Of a DNA stretch of 64,000 nucleotides, positions 19,638-30,563 are shown in pieces; position 1 is the first letter of the stretch, and each line of letters opens with the position of its first letter. The translations under genes were made by a program, and so were the position numbers. Source of the DNA: Pseudomonas sp. K2I15 (GTDB lineage: Bacteria > Pseudomonadota > Gammaproteobacteria > Pseudomonadales > Pseudomonadaceae); the NCBI RefSeq assembly GCF_002204795.1, contig NZ_NIXO01000023.1, forward strand, positions 1-64,000, in the 5' to 3' direction. Below the pieces are notes generated by a model that saw only the letters and a list, made by a program, of their open reading frames with translations, searched no databases and was not told where the DNA came from.

Positions 19638-19952
19638 ATGCACATTTCAAGTTTGGGTCCGGCCATCAGACGTTACCGCAAGGTCGCAGGGCTTACTCAG
19701 GCTGAACTAGGTGAGAAAACCGGTTTTGACCCTAAAACCATCAGCCGCTTCGAAACCGGCACCTATACACCCAGCGTCGAGGCTCTGTTCTTGTTCGCAG
19801 AGGCGCTGGGAGTGAAGCTGAAAGTCTTTTTCGTAGACCTGGTCGACGAGGAAGAACAGCGCGCTTATCTGTTCGGTGTCATTCATAAAGCCACCCCGAA
19901 GGATCTGGGAAAGCTGATCGCGGCGGTAGACCAGGCCTTGTCCAAGCCTTAG
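19638..19952 (+). CDS. Small XRE-family transcriptional regulator
   Basis: A 104-residue protein whose first 65 residues form a Cro/CI-type helix-turn-helix: IRRYRKVAGLTQAELGEKTG followed by TISRFETGTYTPS. The C-terminal 40 residues are acidic then helical and may mediate dimerisation. It stands alone, with an AT-rich upstream region unlike the surrounding sequence and a terminator 30 bp downstream. That pattern suggests acquisition by transfer, but its target is unknown. The ribosome site is weak. Confidence 0.85.
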   Translation: MHISSLGPAIRRYRKVAGLTQAELGEKTGFDPKTISRFETGTYTPSVEALFLFAEALGVKLKVFFVDLVDEEEQRAYLFGVIHKATPKDLGKLIAAVDQALSKP

Positions 19953-19981
19953 AGCTCGTAACACAAGTGCACGCAATAAAA

Positions 19982-20010
19982 AGAGCAGGCAGCCAGGCTG
20001 TCTGCTCTTT
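19982..20010 (+). terminator. Intrinsic terminator after the XRE gene
   Basis: AGAGCAGGCAGCC pairs with GGCTGTCTGCTCT (one mismatch) and is followed by TTT. It could also act on the opposite strand, where an A/T run lies at 19977-19981. Confidence 0.75.
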
Positions 20011-20099
20011 GCTGGATGACTCCTGACATGAACTGACAGGACAGCCCCTTAGACTAGGGACTGAGCCGCGCCATTGCTGCGCACTATCAGGGAGTCATC

Positions 20100-20471
20100 A
20101 TGAATAGCATTGCCCACTACTTTTTGTTGTACGTCGACAGCCCGGCCACCAGCGCCAACCTCTATAGCCGCCTGTTGGATAAACCGCCTGTGGAGCTGGG
20201 GCCGACCTTTGCCCTGTTCATCCTCGACAACGGGGTGAAGCTCGGCCTGTGGTCACGCCATACCGTGGAGCCTGCGGCCCAGGCCACGGTCGGCGGTGGC
20301 GAGGTGGGTTTCTGCGTCGCTGACGTCGCAACGGCAGATGAGCTGCACACGCGCTGGGTGGAACTGGGGTTGAGCATCATCCAGTCACCGGTCGAGGCGG
20401 ACTTCGGCTACACCTTTGTCGCCCAGGATCCCGACGGTCACCGCCTGCGGGTGTTCACCGTCAACCCTTGA
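20100..20471 (+). CDS. VOC (glyoxalase/bleomycin-resistance) family protein
   Basis: A 123-residue single-domain protein of the vicinal oxygen chelate superfamily. It shows paired beta-alpha-beta-beta-beta units: YFLLYVDSPATSANLYSRLL at the start and FVAQDPDGHRLRVF at the end, a typical VOC C-terminus. GGGAG lies 6 bases before the ATG. The enzyme activity or ligand cannot be deduced. Its last 87 bp overlap the 3' end of the convergent EamA transporter gene. Confidence 0.88.
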   Translation: MNSIAHYFLLYVDSPATSANLYSRLLDKPPVELGPTFALFILDNGVKLGLWSRHTVEPAAQATVGGGEVGFCVADVATADELHTRWVELGLSIIQSPVEADFGYTFVAQDPDGHRLRVFTVNP

Positions 20472-21353
20472 CGGCTTGCGGCGCCAGCGCCCTTCCAGGC
20501 TGATGGCGCCGACACTCGCCAGCACGATCAGGCCACCCAGCACCACGCGCATCGACACCTGCTCGCCCAACAGCGTGGCGGCCATCACCATCGCCACCGG
20601 TGGCACCAGGTACAACGCCACCGAAGCGCGGCTGACCTCGACATGCCGCAACACATACGCCCAGGCCAGGTACGCCAGGGCGCTGGGGAACACGCCAAGC
20701 AACAACACCGCGAGGTTAGCCTGCGCTGATGCCTGCGACACCACCGCCGGCAAACCTGGCAAATAGACACACAGCAGCAAAGTGCCCGACCACACCGTGT
20801 AGCACACCGTAGTCAGCGGGCTGTAGCGCCGGGAATAGTGTTTCTGGATCGTGAAGTAAAGGCTCCACGCCAGCGCCGCCGCCAGGATCATCAAGCCACG
20901 GGGATCAATCTCACCCAAGCCATGCTCGCCCCAGATCACCACCAGCACCCCGCTCAAACCCAGCAACACGCAACCCCAGCGCCAGCCAGTGACCCGCTCC
21001 TTCAAACCGAAAAACGCCACCAGCACCGTAAACAACGGGACCGACTGCGCCAGCACGCTGGACGCGGCAGCCGTCACAAATTGTTGCCCGAAGTTGATGG
21101 TCAGGTGATGCAGGAAAATCCCGAAAAACCCCAGCACCAGCAGCCACGGCAGGTCCCGCAGACGTGGCCGCTCGATCTTCGCCACCAGCGCCACACCGGC
21201 CATCAACACCGACGCAATCAGAAACCGCCCCAACGCCAACTGGCCCGGACTGTAACTGTGCAAGGCCCTATGAACGCCAATCGGCGAATACGCCCAACAG
21301 AGGATGACGCAGGCAGTGACTAGCGTAAGCTTTACAGGTGACGGGGCTTTCAT
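20385..21353 (-). CDS. EamA/DMT-family transporter
   Basis: This 322-residue inner-membrane protein has ten predicted hydrophobic segments in two EamA repeats. The first repeat starts near CVILCWAYSPIGVHRAL; the second begins near residue 150 with GLMILAAALAWSLYF. Such proteins usually export amino acids or other metabolites. The C-terminal 30 residues after RWRRK are hydrophilic and are encoded opposite the end of the VOC gene. A LysR regulator is divergent with a 97-bp gap, so it probably controls this gene. The substrate is unknown. Confidence 0.9.
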   Translation of the reverse strand: MKAPSPVKLTLVTACVILCWAYSPIGVHRALHSYSPGQLALGRFLIASVLMAGVALVAKIERPRLRDLPWLLVLGFFGIFLHHLTINFGQQFVTAAASSVLAQSVPLFTVLVAFFGLKERVTGWRWGCVLLGLSGVLVVIWGEHGLGEIDPRGLMILAAALAWSLYFTIQKHYSRRYSPLTTVCYTVWSGTLLLCVYLPGLPAVVSQASAQANLAVLLLGVFPSALAYLAWAYVLRHVEVSRASVALYLVPPVAMVMAATLLGEQVSMRVVLGGLIVLASVGAISLEGRWRRKPSRVDGEHPQAVTVGILGDKGVAEVRLDR

Positions 21354-21450
21354 GAACGGCGTCCAGCAGTGGGAATGCCGTCAGTCTTGGCCCCGGCAAG
21401 GTGCAGGACAATTAACCGTTTCTGACTTCTGTAATCACTGGAACTGAGCG

Positions 21451-22314
21451 ATGGAACTGGCCCAACTGAAAATGGTGAAAGCCGTGGCGCAAACTGGCAG
21501 CGTGGCCCAGGCCGCCCTGCAATTGCACTGCGTGCCCTCCAACATCACCACGCGCATCAAGCAGTTGGAAAGCGAATTGGGTACCCCGCTGTTCATTCGT
21601 GCCGGGCGCGGGTTGGCGATCAGTGCCGCCGGGGAGGTGTTTCTCGACTACTGCGAGCGCATCCTGGCGCTGGTGGAAGAGTCCAAGCGCGCCGTCGACA
21701 GCAACGCGATTCCTCGCGGCAAACTGCGCATTGGCGCGGTGGAGTCCAGCGCCAGTGGCCGCCTGCCGCCGTTGCTGGCTGAATACCATCGGCGCTATCC
21801 ACAGGTGGAGTTGGAACTGGTGACCGGCGCCTGGGCGCAGTTACTCGATGACCTGCAACACCACCGTATCGATGCCGCGCTGGTAGCCGCCGGCGGCAAA
21901 CGCCCGAAGCTCGAACAGAGCGTGGTCTACAGCGAGCGCCTGGTGCTGATCACCAGCGCCTCCAGCGCGCCGATCGAGGATGCCCTGGACCTGGCTGGCC
22001 GCACCTTGCTGGTCTGGCCGCCCGGCTGCCCGTACCGCGCCGCCCTGGAAAACTGGCTCAAGCCCCACGACATCAAACCGGCCATCGCCAGCTACGCCAG
22101 TTGGGGCACGATCATTGGCTGTGTCAGCGCGGGGATTGGCGTGGCACTGGTGCCGGAAGGCATCCTGGCGCGCTACGAGCAGGCCAACCAATTGACGTCG
22201 TATCGCTTCGACGAATTGGCGGCGGTGGATAACCTGCTGTTCTGGCACAAGGACACCCAGCGCCACCTGGCGCGGGACGCATTTGCGGGGCTGCTGCGGG
22301 AAACATTCGGCTAA
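21451..22314 (+). CDS. LysR-family transcriptional regulator
   Basis: The 287-residue protein begins with the LysR winged helix-turn-helix (MVKAVAQTGSVAQAALQLHC then SNITTRIKQLESELGTPLF). A periplasmic-binding-like effector domain spans about residues 90-287. LysR proteins usually regulate the divergent neighbour, here the EamA transporter, and themselves. The effector is unknown. Confidence 0.93.
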   Translation: MELAQLKMVKAVAQTGSVAQAALQLHCVPSNITTRIKQLESELGTPLFIRAGRGLAISAAGEVFLDYCERILALVEESKRAVDSNAIPRGKLRIGAVESSASGRLPPLLAEYHRRYPQVELELVTGAWAQLLDDLQHHRIDAALVAAGGKRPKLEQSVVYSERLVLITSASSAPIEDALDLAGRTLLVWPPGCPYRAALENWLKPHDIKPAIASYASWGTIIGCVSAGIGVALVPEGILARYEQANQLTSYRFDELAAVDNLLFWHKDTQRHLARDAFAGLLRETFG

Positions 22315-22375
22315 CCCGTTACAGCATGTTTCAGTTATCCTGCCGTGAAATTAATTCAATTTGTAAGGGACTACC

Positions 22376-23287
22376 ATGAATTACTTCCGCCTGTTGCTGG
22401 CGGCGGCCGCCCTGAGCCTGCCTGCCGCACCCGCCTTTGCTGCCGCAAAACCTGCACCCGTTGAAGCCGCAGCCCCTGCCGAAGCACCCGAAACCGCCGA
22501 ACACTTTCTGGGCTCGCTCAAGCAGAAGACCGGCACGATCACCCTGCCCGGCGACATCGCTACCCTCAAGCTCAACGACGAGTTCTACTACCTCGACCCT
22601 ACAGACACCGAGCGCTTGCTGACCGATGGCTGGGGCAACCCGCCAGGCTTCAAGACCCTGGGCATGATCGTGCCAAAAGCCGTCAGCCCGCTGTCGGAGC
22701 GCGGCTGGGGCGTGATCGTCAGCTACAAGGCCGACGGGCACATTTCCGACGAAGACGCCGCGAAAATCGACTACACCGAACTGCTCAAGCAAATGCAGGA
22801 CGAAGACGTCGAAGACAACAAGGCACGCCAGAAGCAAGGTTACGCAGGCCTGCACCTGCTGGGCTGGGCCGAGCCGCCGCACTACGACGACACCACCCAC
22901 AAGATGTACTGGGCCCGCGAGCTGAAAGCCGACGACGCCAAGCAGACCACCCTCAACTACAGCATCCGCGTGCTGGGCCGTGAGGGCGTGCTGGAACTCA
23001 ACGCCGTCGCCGGGATGGCTGACCTCGCCACCATCAAGCAGGAGTTGCCCAAGGTCCTGGCCTTTACCAACTTCACCGATGGCAACCTGTACACCGACTT
23101 CAATCCGAAGACTGACAAACTCGCGACCTACGGCCTCGCTGCACTGGTTGCCGGCGGGATCGCGGCCAAGGCCGGGCTGTTCGCCAAGATCGGCATCTTC
23201 CTGCTGGCGGCGAAGAAGTTCCTGATAATCGGTGTAGTAGCGCTGTTCGCCGGCGTCCGCAAGCTGTTCAACCGCAACAAGGCCTGA
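22376..23287 (+). CDS. DUF2167 family membrane-anchored protein
   Basis: The 303-residue protein has a signal peptide (about 1-22, LPAAPAFA) and an Ala/Pro-rich spacer. A DUF2167 core follows: GTITLPGDIATLKL, WGNPPG, WGVIVSYKADGHISDEDA and YAGLHLLGWAEPPHYD. Near the C-terminus (about 245-290) two hydrophobic segments with a GxxAKxG-like stretch anchor it, ending in a basic tail. Homologues in many Proteobacteria have no established function; location is most likely periplasmic with a membrane anchor. It stands as a single gene convergent with the next one. Confidence 0.88.
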   Translation: MNYFRLLLAAAALSLPAAPAFAAAKPAPVEAAAPAEAPETAEHFLGSLKQKTGTITLPGDIATLKLNDEFYYLDPTDTERLLTDGWGNPPGFKTLGMIVPKAVSPLSERGWGVIVSYKADGHISDEDAAKIDYTELLKQMQDEDVEDNKARQKQGYAGLHLLGWAEPPHYDDTTHKMYWARELKADDAKQTTLNYSIRVLGREGVLELNAVAGMADLATIKQELPKVLAFTNFTDGNLYTDFNPKTDKLATYGLAALVAGGIAAKAGLFAKIGIFLLAAKKFLIIGVVALFAGVRKLFNRNKA

Positions 23288-23305
23288 TTTGCGGGCATAA
23301 AGAAG

Positions 23306-23330
23306 CCGCGGTGTGCCTGGCACACCGCGG
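23306..23330. other. Strong hairpin between convergent genes
   Basis: CCGCGGTGTGC and GCACACCGCGG form an 11-bp stem with a tiny loop. No T-run follows on either strand, so it is not a classical intrinsic terminator, but it could stop or stabilise the ends of both transcripts. Confidence 0.55.
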
Positions 23331-23344
23331 CGCGGGGAACATCT

Positions 23345-23956
23345 TCAGCCTTTAGGGACCAGCCTGGCGTACTGGTCCTGGCTGATCCAGCCCTTGGAAG
23401 AACGGCCTTCGCCGTTGATGAACTCGACCTGGGCCCAGCCATCCTTGAACGCCAGCACCGCGACCACATCGTCCTTGACCACATAGGCACGATGACTGGC
23501 CTTGGCGTCCGGGGTCTTCTGCAAGAAGGCCTTGTCGGCCGAGACGGTCACCAGGCCAATCCACTTCTTGGCAGCCGTCTGGGTCAGGTCCAGGCCGGTG
23601 GCGATTTCGGGCATCAACACACTGATGCAGCCAGGATGTTCGCGGCCCTTCTCCACGGTCAGCGTCACACCGTCCGAGGAAGCCGCAACCGTTCCGGGAT
23701 AGGCCGCATCCAGCCACGTCGACACCGACGCCTTCGCGCCGTCGACCTTGCCCTGCAGGAAGAACGTGCACGTGCGGGTCACGCCCTCGCCCATCGCTTC
23801 AGAATAAAAACCCTCCACCTGATGCTCAGGCGTTACGGCCAACATCAGCGCTTCGTACTTGCCCGAATGCAACGTAGCGGCAAACGCCGGCGTTCCCGCA
23901 GCAACACAAACAAAAGAGGCAACCCACAACCGGCACAGGCAACGTTTGAACGGCAT
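23345..23956 (-). CDS. Exported SH3-like protein; candidate muramidase immunity partner
   Basis: The product is about 203 residues with a signal peptide (MPFKR start, cleavage near AGTPAFA). The mature protein has four cysteines. Its last 60 residues look like a bacterial SH3 domain (VAVLAFKDGWAQVEF then GWISQDQYARL). The ATG at 23956 begins one base after the stop of the muramidase gene, so the two are surely co-translated; an upstream start at 24052 would overlap that gene and hide the signal peptide. A periplasmic protein tied this closely to a peptidoglycan hydrolase suggests an inhibitor or immunity protein. That role is inferred from context, and no family was recognised. Confidence 0.75.
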   Translation of the reverse strand: MPFKRCLCRLWVASFVCVAAGTPAFAATLHSGKYEALMLAVTPEHQVEGFYSEAMGEGVTRTCTFFLQGKVDGAKASVSTWLDAAYPGTVAASSDGVTLTVEKGREHPGCISVLMPEIATGLDLTQTAAKKWIGLVTVSADKAFLQKTPDAKASHRAYVVKDDVVAVLAFKDGWAQVEFINGEGRSSKGWISQDQYARLVPKG

Positions 23957-23957
23957 A

Positions 23958-25004
23958 CTATTTTTTCCCTTCAAGTGCTTCGTAGGCATGTTTGATTCGT
24001 TGGTCATAGTCGCCATAATCCTGGCCGTTATAGTTAATAGCCATGGCGACATAGTCCTTGTTCTTCATGGCCTTGACCAAGGCCGGGCTCTGGCTGCAAA
24101 AGCCGAGAAAGCCCTTTAGTTGATTGCCGGCATTGATCTTCATCGCCGCACTGAATTCAAACACGGTTTTATAACCGCAGGCCGCGAAGTTGAACCCCAT
24201 CATCTGAAACATGCCCCACGACGCCGACAACAACGCCGCTTCCTGATCCAGCGCAAAGGCGGTGGCCATGGTGTCCCAAGCCTTGACCTGATCCTTGTTG
24301 TTGGCCTTCCACTGGGGGCCGGCCTTCTTCACGTAGGGGTACGACAACAGCGGGTGGGTCTGATCGTATTTACGCTTGGTGTACTTGCGAAAGTGGTGCC
24401 CTTCAAAGGCAATCACCGGCAACTTGGCCGGCCCAAACCCGGAGCGCCCGCCCGACTCCACCGTGGCGAAGGCCTTGATGATATTGACGGATATACCATT
24501 ACCCAATTGCGTGGCGGCGTTCTGGAAATCCGCGTCCGTCAGCGTCATACCGCCGTCGCACGTGGCCTGGAGCATCATCTGCCGGTTGCGTCGCTCGGCC
24601 TCGATCATCGCCCGCATGCGGTCCAGGTAATGGTTGACCGTGGCCTGGACCATGTCGGTGCTGGTGTTGCCGAACACATTGAGGAACGTCGGAATGCGCA
24701 AGGTCGGGTGCGGTTTGACCGGCACCTTCACCGCCTCTTCGATCAGGCTATTGAAGGTACGCCCGGTGGGGTCGATAACGCCGTCGGGGTGGGCGTACTT
24801 GAGGTAGCGGAACTGATACTGGCTGATGCACTGCACCAGTTGGCCGTCGCACTTGCCGTTTTCGGCCAGGGGAAAACTCAACTTGGGGATGATCAAGTTG
24901 AACAAATACTGGATGCACTGAACATCGGCGGGCACGTTGCGGGCTTTACCCGGCGCACCGACGGAAGCGCTGATGAGCGTGGGCAACCCTTGCAGGCTTT
25001 TCAT
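23958..25004 (-). CDS. N-acetylmuramidase (DUF3380-type) with N-terminal peptidoglycan-binding-like domain
   Basis: Numbering from an upstream in-frame ATG at 25013, residues 15-95 resemble a peptidoglycan-binding fold (CDGQLV, FRYLKYAHPDGVIDPTGRT). Residues 160-350 match the N-acetylmuramidase family PF11860. The likely catalytic glutamate is E186 in FATVESGG. Further family motifs are FEGHHF (203-208) and ASWGMFQMMG (264-273). There is no signal peptide, so export would need a secretion system or lysis. I prefer ATG 25004 (348 residues) because AAGGA lies 8 bases upstream of it. The gene is followed at once by a signal-peptide-bearing partner. Relatives with this layout occur as type VI secretion effectors, but no T6SS gene is in the window. 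Confidence 0.85.
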   Translation of the reverse strand: MKSLQGLPTLISASVGAPGKARNVPADVQCIQYLFNLIIPKLSFPLAENGKCDGQLVQCISQYQFRYLKYAHPDGVIDPTGRTFNSLIEEAVKVPVKPHPTLRIPTFLNVFGNTSTDMVQATVNHYLDRMRAMIEAERRNRQMMLQATCDGGMTLTDADFQNAATQLGNGISVNIIKAFATVESGGRSGFGPAKLPVIAFEGHHFRKYTKRKYDQTHPLLSYPYVKKAGPQWKANNKDQVKAWDTMATAFALDQEAALLSASWGMFQMMGFNFAACGYKTVFEFSAAMKINAGNQLKGFLGFCSQSPALVKAMKNKDYVAMAINYNGQDYGDYDQRIKHAYEALEGKK

Positions 25005-25311
25005 TACCGACATCCTTGTTAGTTGGGGTGAATGAGCAATAAAGTGCCATCACCTTAATATCACCCCTGTGCCGCCGACATATTTTGAAATATGTGGCTG
25101 GCGAAAACTAGCAAGGCAAGTAGGGGCTGTCCAGAGTGGATGCTTAAAGTTGTGAAAGAGGCCTCATGGGTTTTTGCTGGCAGCGATTGTTTGCGGGCCA
25201 GTGAGTGCTTTTCCGATGGGCGAACAGCAGAAATCGCTTCGCAGATGACGATTGTCAGCAAAGGGTTTCATAAGCGTATTTTTTTGAATCTGGGAGGGGT
25301 GACGTTATGGA

Positions 25312-25421
25312 GGCAACCCCACCAGCCACACCCCGGCACACAATGTTCCCGCTGTGGCTGCTGCCTTCCGGCTCTGACCAGGTTCACGGGTAATCGTTGC
25401 GGGGGGACCGATGGGGTCACC
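25312..25421 (-). ncRNA. ffs: 4.5S RNA (signal recognition particle RNA)
   Basis: Read on the minus strand, this region has the universal SRP helix-8 signature GGTCAG...CCGGAAGGCAGCAGCC and the CCGCAACG segment seen in E. coli 4.5S RNA. The ends pair as GGTGACCCCA with TGGGGTTGCC, giving one long hairpin of about 110 nt. It binds Ffh and targets inner-membrane proteins to FtsY. Ends are set from the outermost pairing and may be off by a few bases. The flanks, 25005-25311 and 25422-25621, hold no convincing protein gene. Confidence 0.93.
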
Positions 25422-25453
25422 ATAACGACGCTCGCCTCTCGGCAAGCCGCGCC

Positions 25454-25481
25454 ATTGTACCGATCTCATCGGAAGTTACAA
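25454..25481 (-). promoter_or_regulatory. Likely sigma-70 promoter of the 4.5S RNA
   Basis: On the minus strand, TTGTAA (25476-25481) and TACAAT (25454-25459) are separated by 16 bp. Transcription would start about 25 nt before the mature RNA, leaving a short 5' leader of the sort removed by RNase P. Confidence 0.6.
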
Positions 25482-25525
25482 CCGTTCACGCGGGATTAAA
25501 AATATCTGATGGTTCAAGTACTTGC

Positions 25526-25627
25526 CTGTGGGCGGGAGCATGCTCGCGAAGAACGCAAACACGCCGCGTTCATTCAGGATAGGCACGTCATCGTTGACGA
25601 CCTTCGCGAGCAGGCTTGCTCCTACAA
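25526..25627. repeat. Divergent REP-like pair
   Basis: Imperfect inverted arms of the type GGGAGCATGCTCGCGAA and TTCGCGAGCAGGCTTGCTCC flank a spacer containing CGTCATCGTTGACGACC. The same spacer motif occurs in the element at 42200-42302. Confidence 0.7.
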
Positions 25628-26785
25628 AAGCACGACATCATCCGCCCGACCGCCCTCTTGCTGGATCACCAGGTGAATGAAGTGCAGCTTGGCAATCACC
25701 GCAGGCGGCAGGACGAACGGATAGAAATCCGGCTGGCCCATGCTGCGGGACAGTTCGTTGAGCATGCCGGCCAGTTCGATCCACGCATTGACGAATGACA
25801 GGAACGCCGCGCCGCCGGGATGTTCAGGGTCATAGAGGGTGCTCAGGGGAAACGGCTGGTAATCCAGGTCCATCTCCCGGGCGCTCATGCCAAAGCCCAG
25901 CGCGGTGTCGACGGCGTCCATCATGTGCAGGTAATGCGCCCAGGTTTCCGCCCAGTCTTCCCACGGGTGCATGGTGGCATAGGCGCTGACGCAGGTTTGC
26001 TGCCAGTCCGGGCGCGGGCCGTTCTGGTAGTGCTGCTCAAGGGCGTCGGCGTAGCTGGCGCGCTCGTCGCCGAACAGCGTGCGGAACGGTTCCTGCCAGT
26101 GGCTGTTGGCGATCAGGCGGTCCCAGTAGTAATGGCCGACCTCATGGCGAAAGTGCCCGAGCAAAGTGCGGTAAGGCTCGCGCATCTGTACGCGAATTTT
26201 CTCGCGGTGGGCGTCGTCGGCTTCTTTGATGTCGAGGGTGACCAAGCCGTTGGCGTGGCCGGTGGTGGGCGCGTTGCCTTCCAGGTCGATGCCGACGAAA
26301 TCGAAGGCCAGGCCGGTGTCTTCATCGACGGCCTTGGGAATCACCTGCAAGCCCAGGCTGATCAGTTGCGCCACCAGGCGGCGCTTGGCGGTTTCGACCT
26401 TGCGCCAGCGTTCGGGGTTCTCAGGGATCGACAGATCGGGAATGGTGCGGTTCAGGCTGCAGGCCACGCACAAGGTCTGGCCGTTGTCGGCGGGCAACAG
26501 CCAATTGCAGGAGGCTGGGGTGTCGAGGTTAGCGCAGCGGCGAAATACACCGGCTTCAGGGTCGGCGTCCAACAGCCACGTGTCGGCGTATGGGCCAGGC
26601 TGCAACGATGTCAGGCGACTCTGCTCCGGCTGATAGCCCAGCAGCGCCGAACAGGCCAGGCACTGGCTGTTGCGAAAGAATAGAGACTGCCCGCAGCGAC
26701 ACTGCCAAACCTTGCTGTTGCGCGAGGTCTCGGCCATGAACGGTGCGGCAATGCGCGAACTGAGTTGTTCGAAGAAGCGGTACAT
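25622..26785 (-). CDS. Putative zinc-binding metallopeptidase (Peptidase_Mx family)
   Basis: The 387-residue protein has an N-terminal zinc ribbon (CRCGQSLFF then CLAC, about residues 29-46) and a second Cys pair near residues 114-117. The catalytic motif HEVGHYYWD (HExxH) lies near residue 213, inside a long helical domain, with WAETWAHYLHM downstream supplying a likely third ligand. This matches the COG4307 family of predicted peptidases, whose substrates are unknown. There is no signal peptide, so it is probably cytoplasmic. GGAGAG lies 7 bases before the ATG. It is a single gene flanked by repeats. Confidence 0.88.
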   Translation of the reverse strand: MYRFFEQLSSRIAAPFMAETSRNSKVWQCRCGQSLFFRNSQCLACSALLGYQPEQSRLTSLQPGPYADTWLLDADPEAGVFRRCANLDTPASCNWLLPADNGQTLCVACSLNRTIPDLSIPENPERWRKVETAKRRLVAQLISLGLQVIPKAVDEDTGLAFDFVGIDLEGNAPTTGHANGLVTLDIKEADDAHREKIRVQMREPYRTLLGHFRHEVGHYYWDRLIANSHWQEPFRTLFGDERASYADALEQHYQNGPRPDWQQTCVSAYATMHPWEDWAETWAHYLHMMDAVDTALGFGMSAREMDLDYQPFPLSTLYDPEHPGGAAFLSFVNAWIELAGMLNELSRSMGQPDFYPFVLPPAVIAKLHFIHLVIQQEGGRADDVVLL

Positions 26786-26866
26786 GGCGATCTCTCCCAG
26801 GGCTGCCCAAGACTAGATCATGGTTACGAGCTGATCGTTCCAGTTTTTTACGTGTGGGCCTATTAC

Positions 26867-27002
26867 TTGTGGTGAGGGGGCTTGCCCCCCGTTGGGCTGC
26901 GAAGCAGCCCCAGCAAGCTCAACCAGTACTTTCAGGTAGAACTCGGTAAGGGGTTCTGGGGCCGCTACGCAGCCCAACGGGGGACAAGCCCCCTCACCAC
27001 AA
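26867..27002. repeat. Large paired REP-like element
   Basis: Outer arms TTGTGGTGAGGGGGCTTG and CAAGCCCCCTCACCACAA, plus inner GTTGGGCTGCGAAGCAGCCCC and its inverse, form a 136-bp hairpin-prone block between the metallopeptidase promoter and the end of ligA. Confidence 0.88.
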
Positions 27003-27007
27003 AAGCA

Positions 27008-29406
<2,399 letters not shown>

Positions 29407-29452
29407 AATATGTTAGTGCATGGATTCTACAGGCAACGCTTAAGCTTGAACC

Positions 29453-30304
29453 TCAGCGCTTCTGTGTCAGGGCGCGACGCTCGAACTCGACGATGCGCTG
29501 ACGGTAATGCTCGATGGTCTGGGCAGTGAGGACGCTGCGTTGATCATCCTTGAGTTCGCCGTTGAGTTCCTGGGACAGCTTGCGGGCTGCGGCCACCATC
29601 ACGTCGAATGCTTGTTTCGGGTGACGCGGGCCAGGCAAACCGAGGAAGAAGCTCACCGCCGGGGTGCTGAAATGGTCGATGTCGTCCAGATCAAAGATGC
29701 CCGGCTTGACCGCATTGGCCATGGAGAACAGGACTTCACCGTTGCCGGCCATGCTTTCGTGACGGTGAAAAATATCCATCTCGCCGAAACGCAGGCCGCT
29801 TTCCAGAATATTTTGCAGCAGGGCCGGGCCTTTGAAGCCGGCGGCGTCGCGGCAGATCACGCTGATCACCAGCACCTCTTCGGCAGCCGGTTGATCCTTG
29901 ACGGATTCTTTATGGGTGCTCTTGGCCGGGGCTTCATCCGGGAAGTCATCGTCACGGCTGCTGAAGCTCGGGCCTTCTTCCAGGTCCAGGTTCAGGTCGC
30001 CCTGGGATGGCTCACTGGCCCCGCCACGCTTGCCACGTTTTGGCTCACGGGCTTCACGCACCGGCGCGCTCATCGACGGCAGGTCGTGCTCGTCCAGTTG
30101 CGGCTCTTTATGGTTGTCCAGGACACGCGGTGGCCCCAGCAGCTCGGCGCTGCCGTCGTCGTCCGGCAAATTGGACAGGTTGCGGTCCAGGCGGAATTTC
30201 AACTTGCCCTTGCCGCCGCGCATCCGACGCCAGCCATCAAAAAGAATACCGGCAATGACAATAATGCCGATGACGATCAGCCACTCGCGCAGACCGATTT
30301 CCAT
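29453..30304 (-). CDS. zipA: Cell division protein ZipA
   Basis: ZipA anchors FtsZ to the inner membrane at the septum. The 283-residue protein has a single N-terminal membrane helix (about residues 6-22, [15 protein letters not shown]) with the short N-terminus outside. A basic then acidic linker follows. The FtsZ-binding domain (about 145-275) contains [19 protein letters not shown] and [13 protein letters not shown]. The ATG at 30304 places the membrane helix at the start as in other ZipA proteins; an in-frame codon at 30361 is rejected. It lies between smc and ligA. Confidence 0.95.
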   Translation of the reverse strand: MEIGLREWLIVIGIIVIAGILFDGWRRMRGGKGKLKFRLDRNLSNLPDDDGSAELLGPPRVLDNHKEPQLDEHDLPSMSAPVREAREPKRGKRGGASEPSQGDLNLDLEEGPSFSSRDDDFPDEAPAKSTHKESVKDQPAAEEVLVISVICRDAAGFKGPALLQNILESGLRFGEMDIFHRHESMAGNGEVLFSMANAVKPGIFDLDDIDHFSTPAVSFFLGLPGPRHPKQAFDVMVAAARKLSQELNGELKDDQRSVLTAQTIEHYRQRIVEFERRALTQKR

Positions 30305-30563
30305 GTAATCCCGTGCCTCTAATAAAAAATGCTGAAAAATAAGGGGTTTAGCACCGTGCAAACCGCTTTAAAACGTGGCGCCAACTCTATGTTCTGAATG
30401 ACGTTTTGCCCACGCATACGAAAATTTGACATTAAACTAGCACGACCAAAGATAACTTTACACCGTCTGTCAAAATGCCTTGAACAAATATGTCCATTTG
30501 CCACTTTTCCCAGACGGGTAAATCACCTGACATCCTGCTGAAAATTCTCCTTCGACGTACGAC

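Noticed and set aside
25261..25311. T-run near 25280 as terminator for the 4.5S RNA
   Set aside because: The T-run is on the plus strand, but the RNA is transcribed from the minus strand, where it would be an A-run.
25092..25499. A 135-codon frame on the plus strand over the 4.5S RNA region
   Set aside because: It runs through the SRP RNA on the other strand, has no good ribosome site and its translation is not protein-like beyond the first part.
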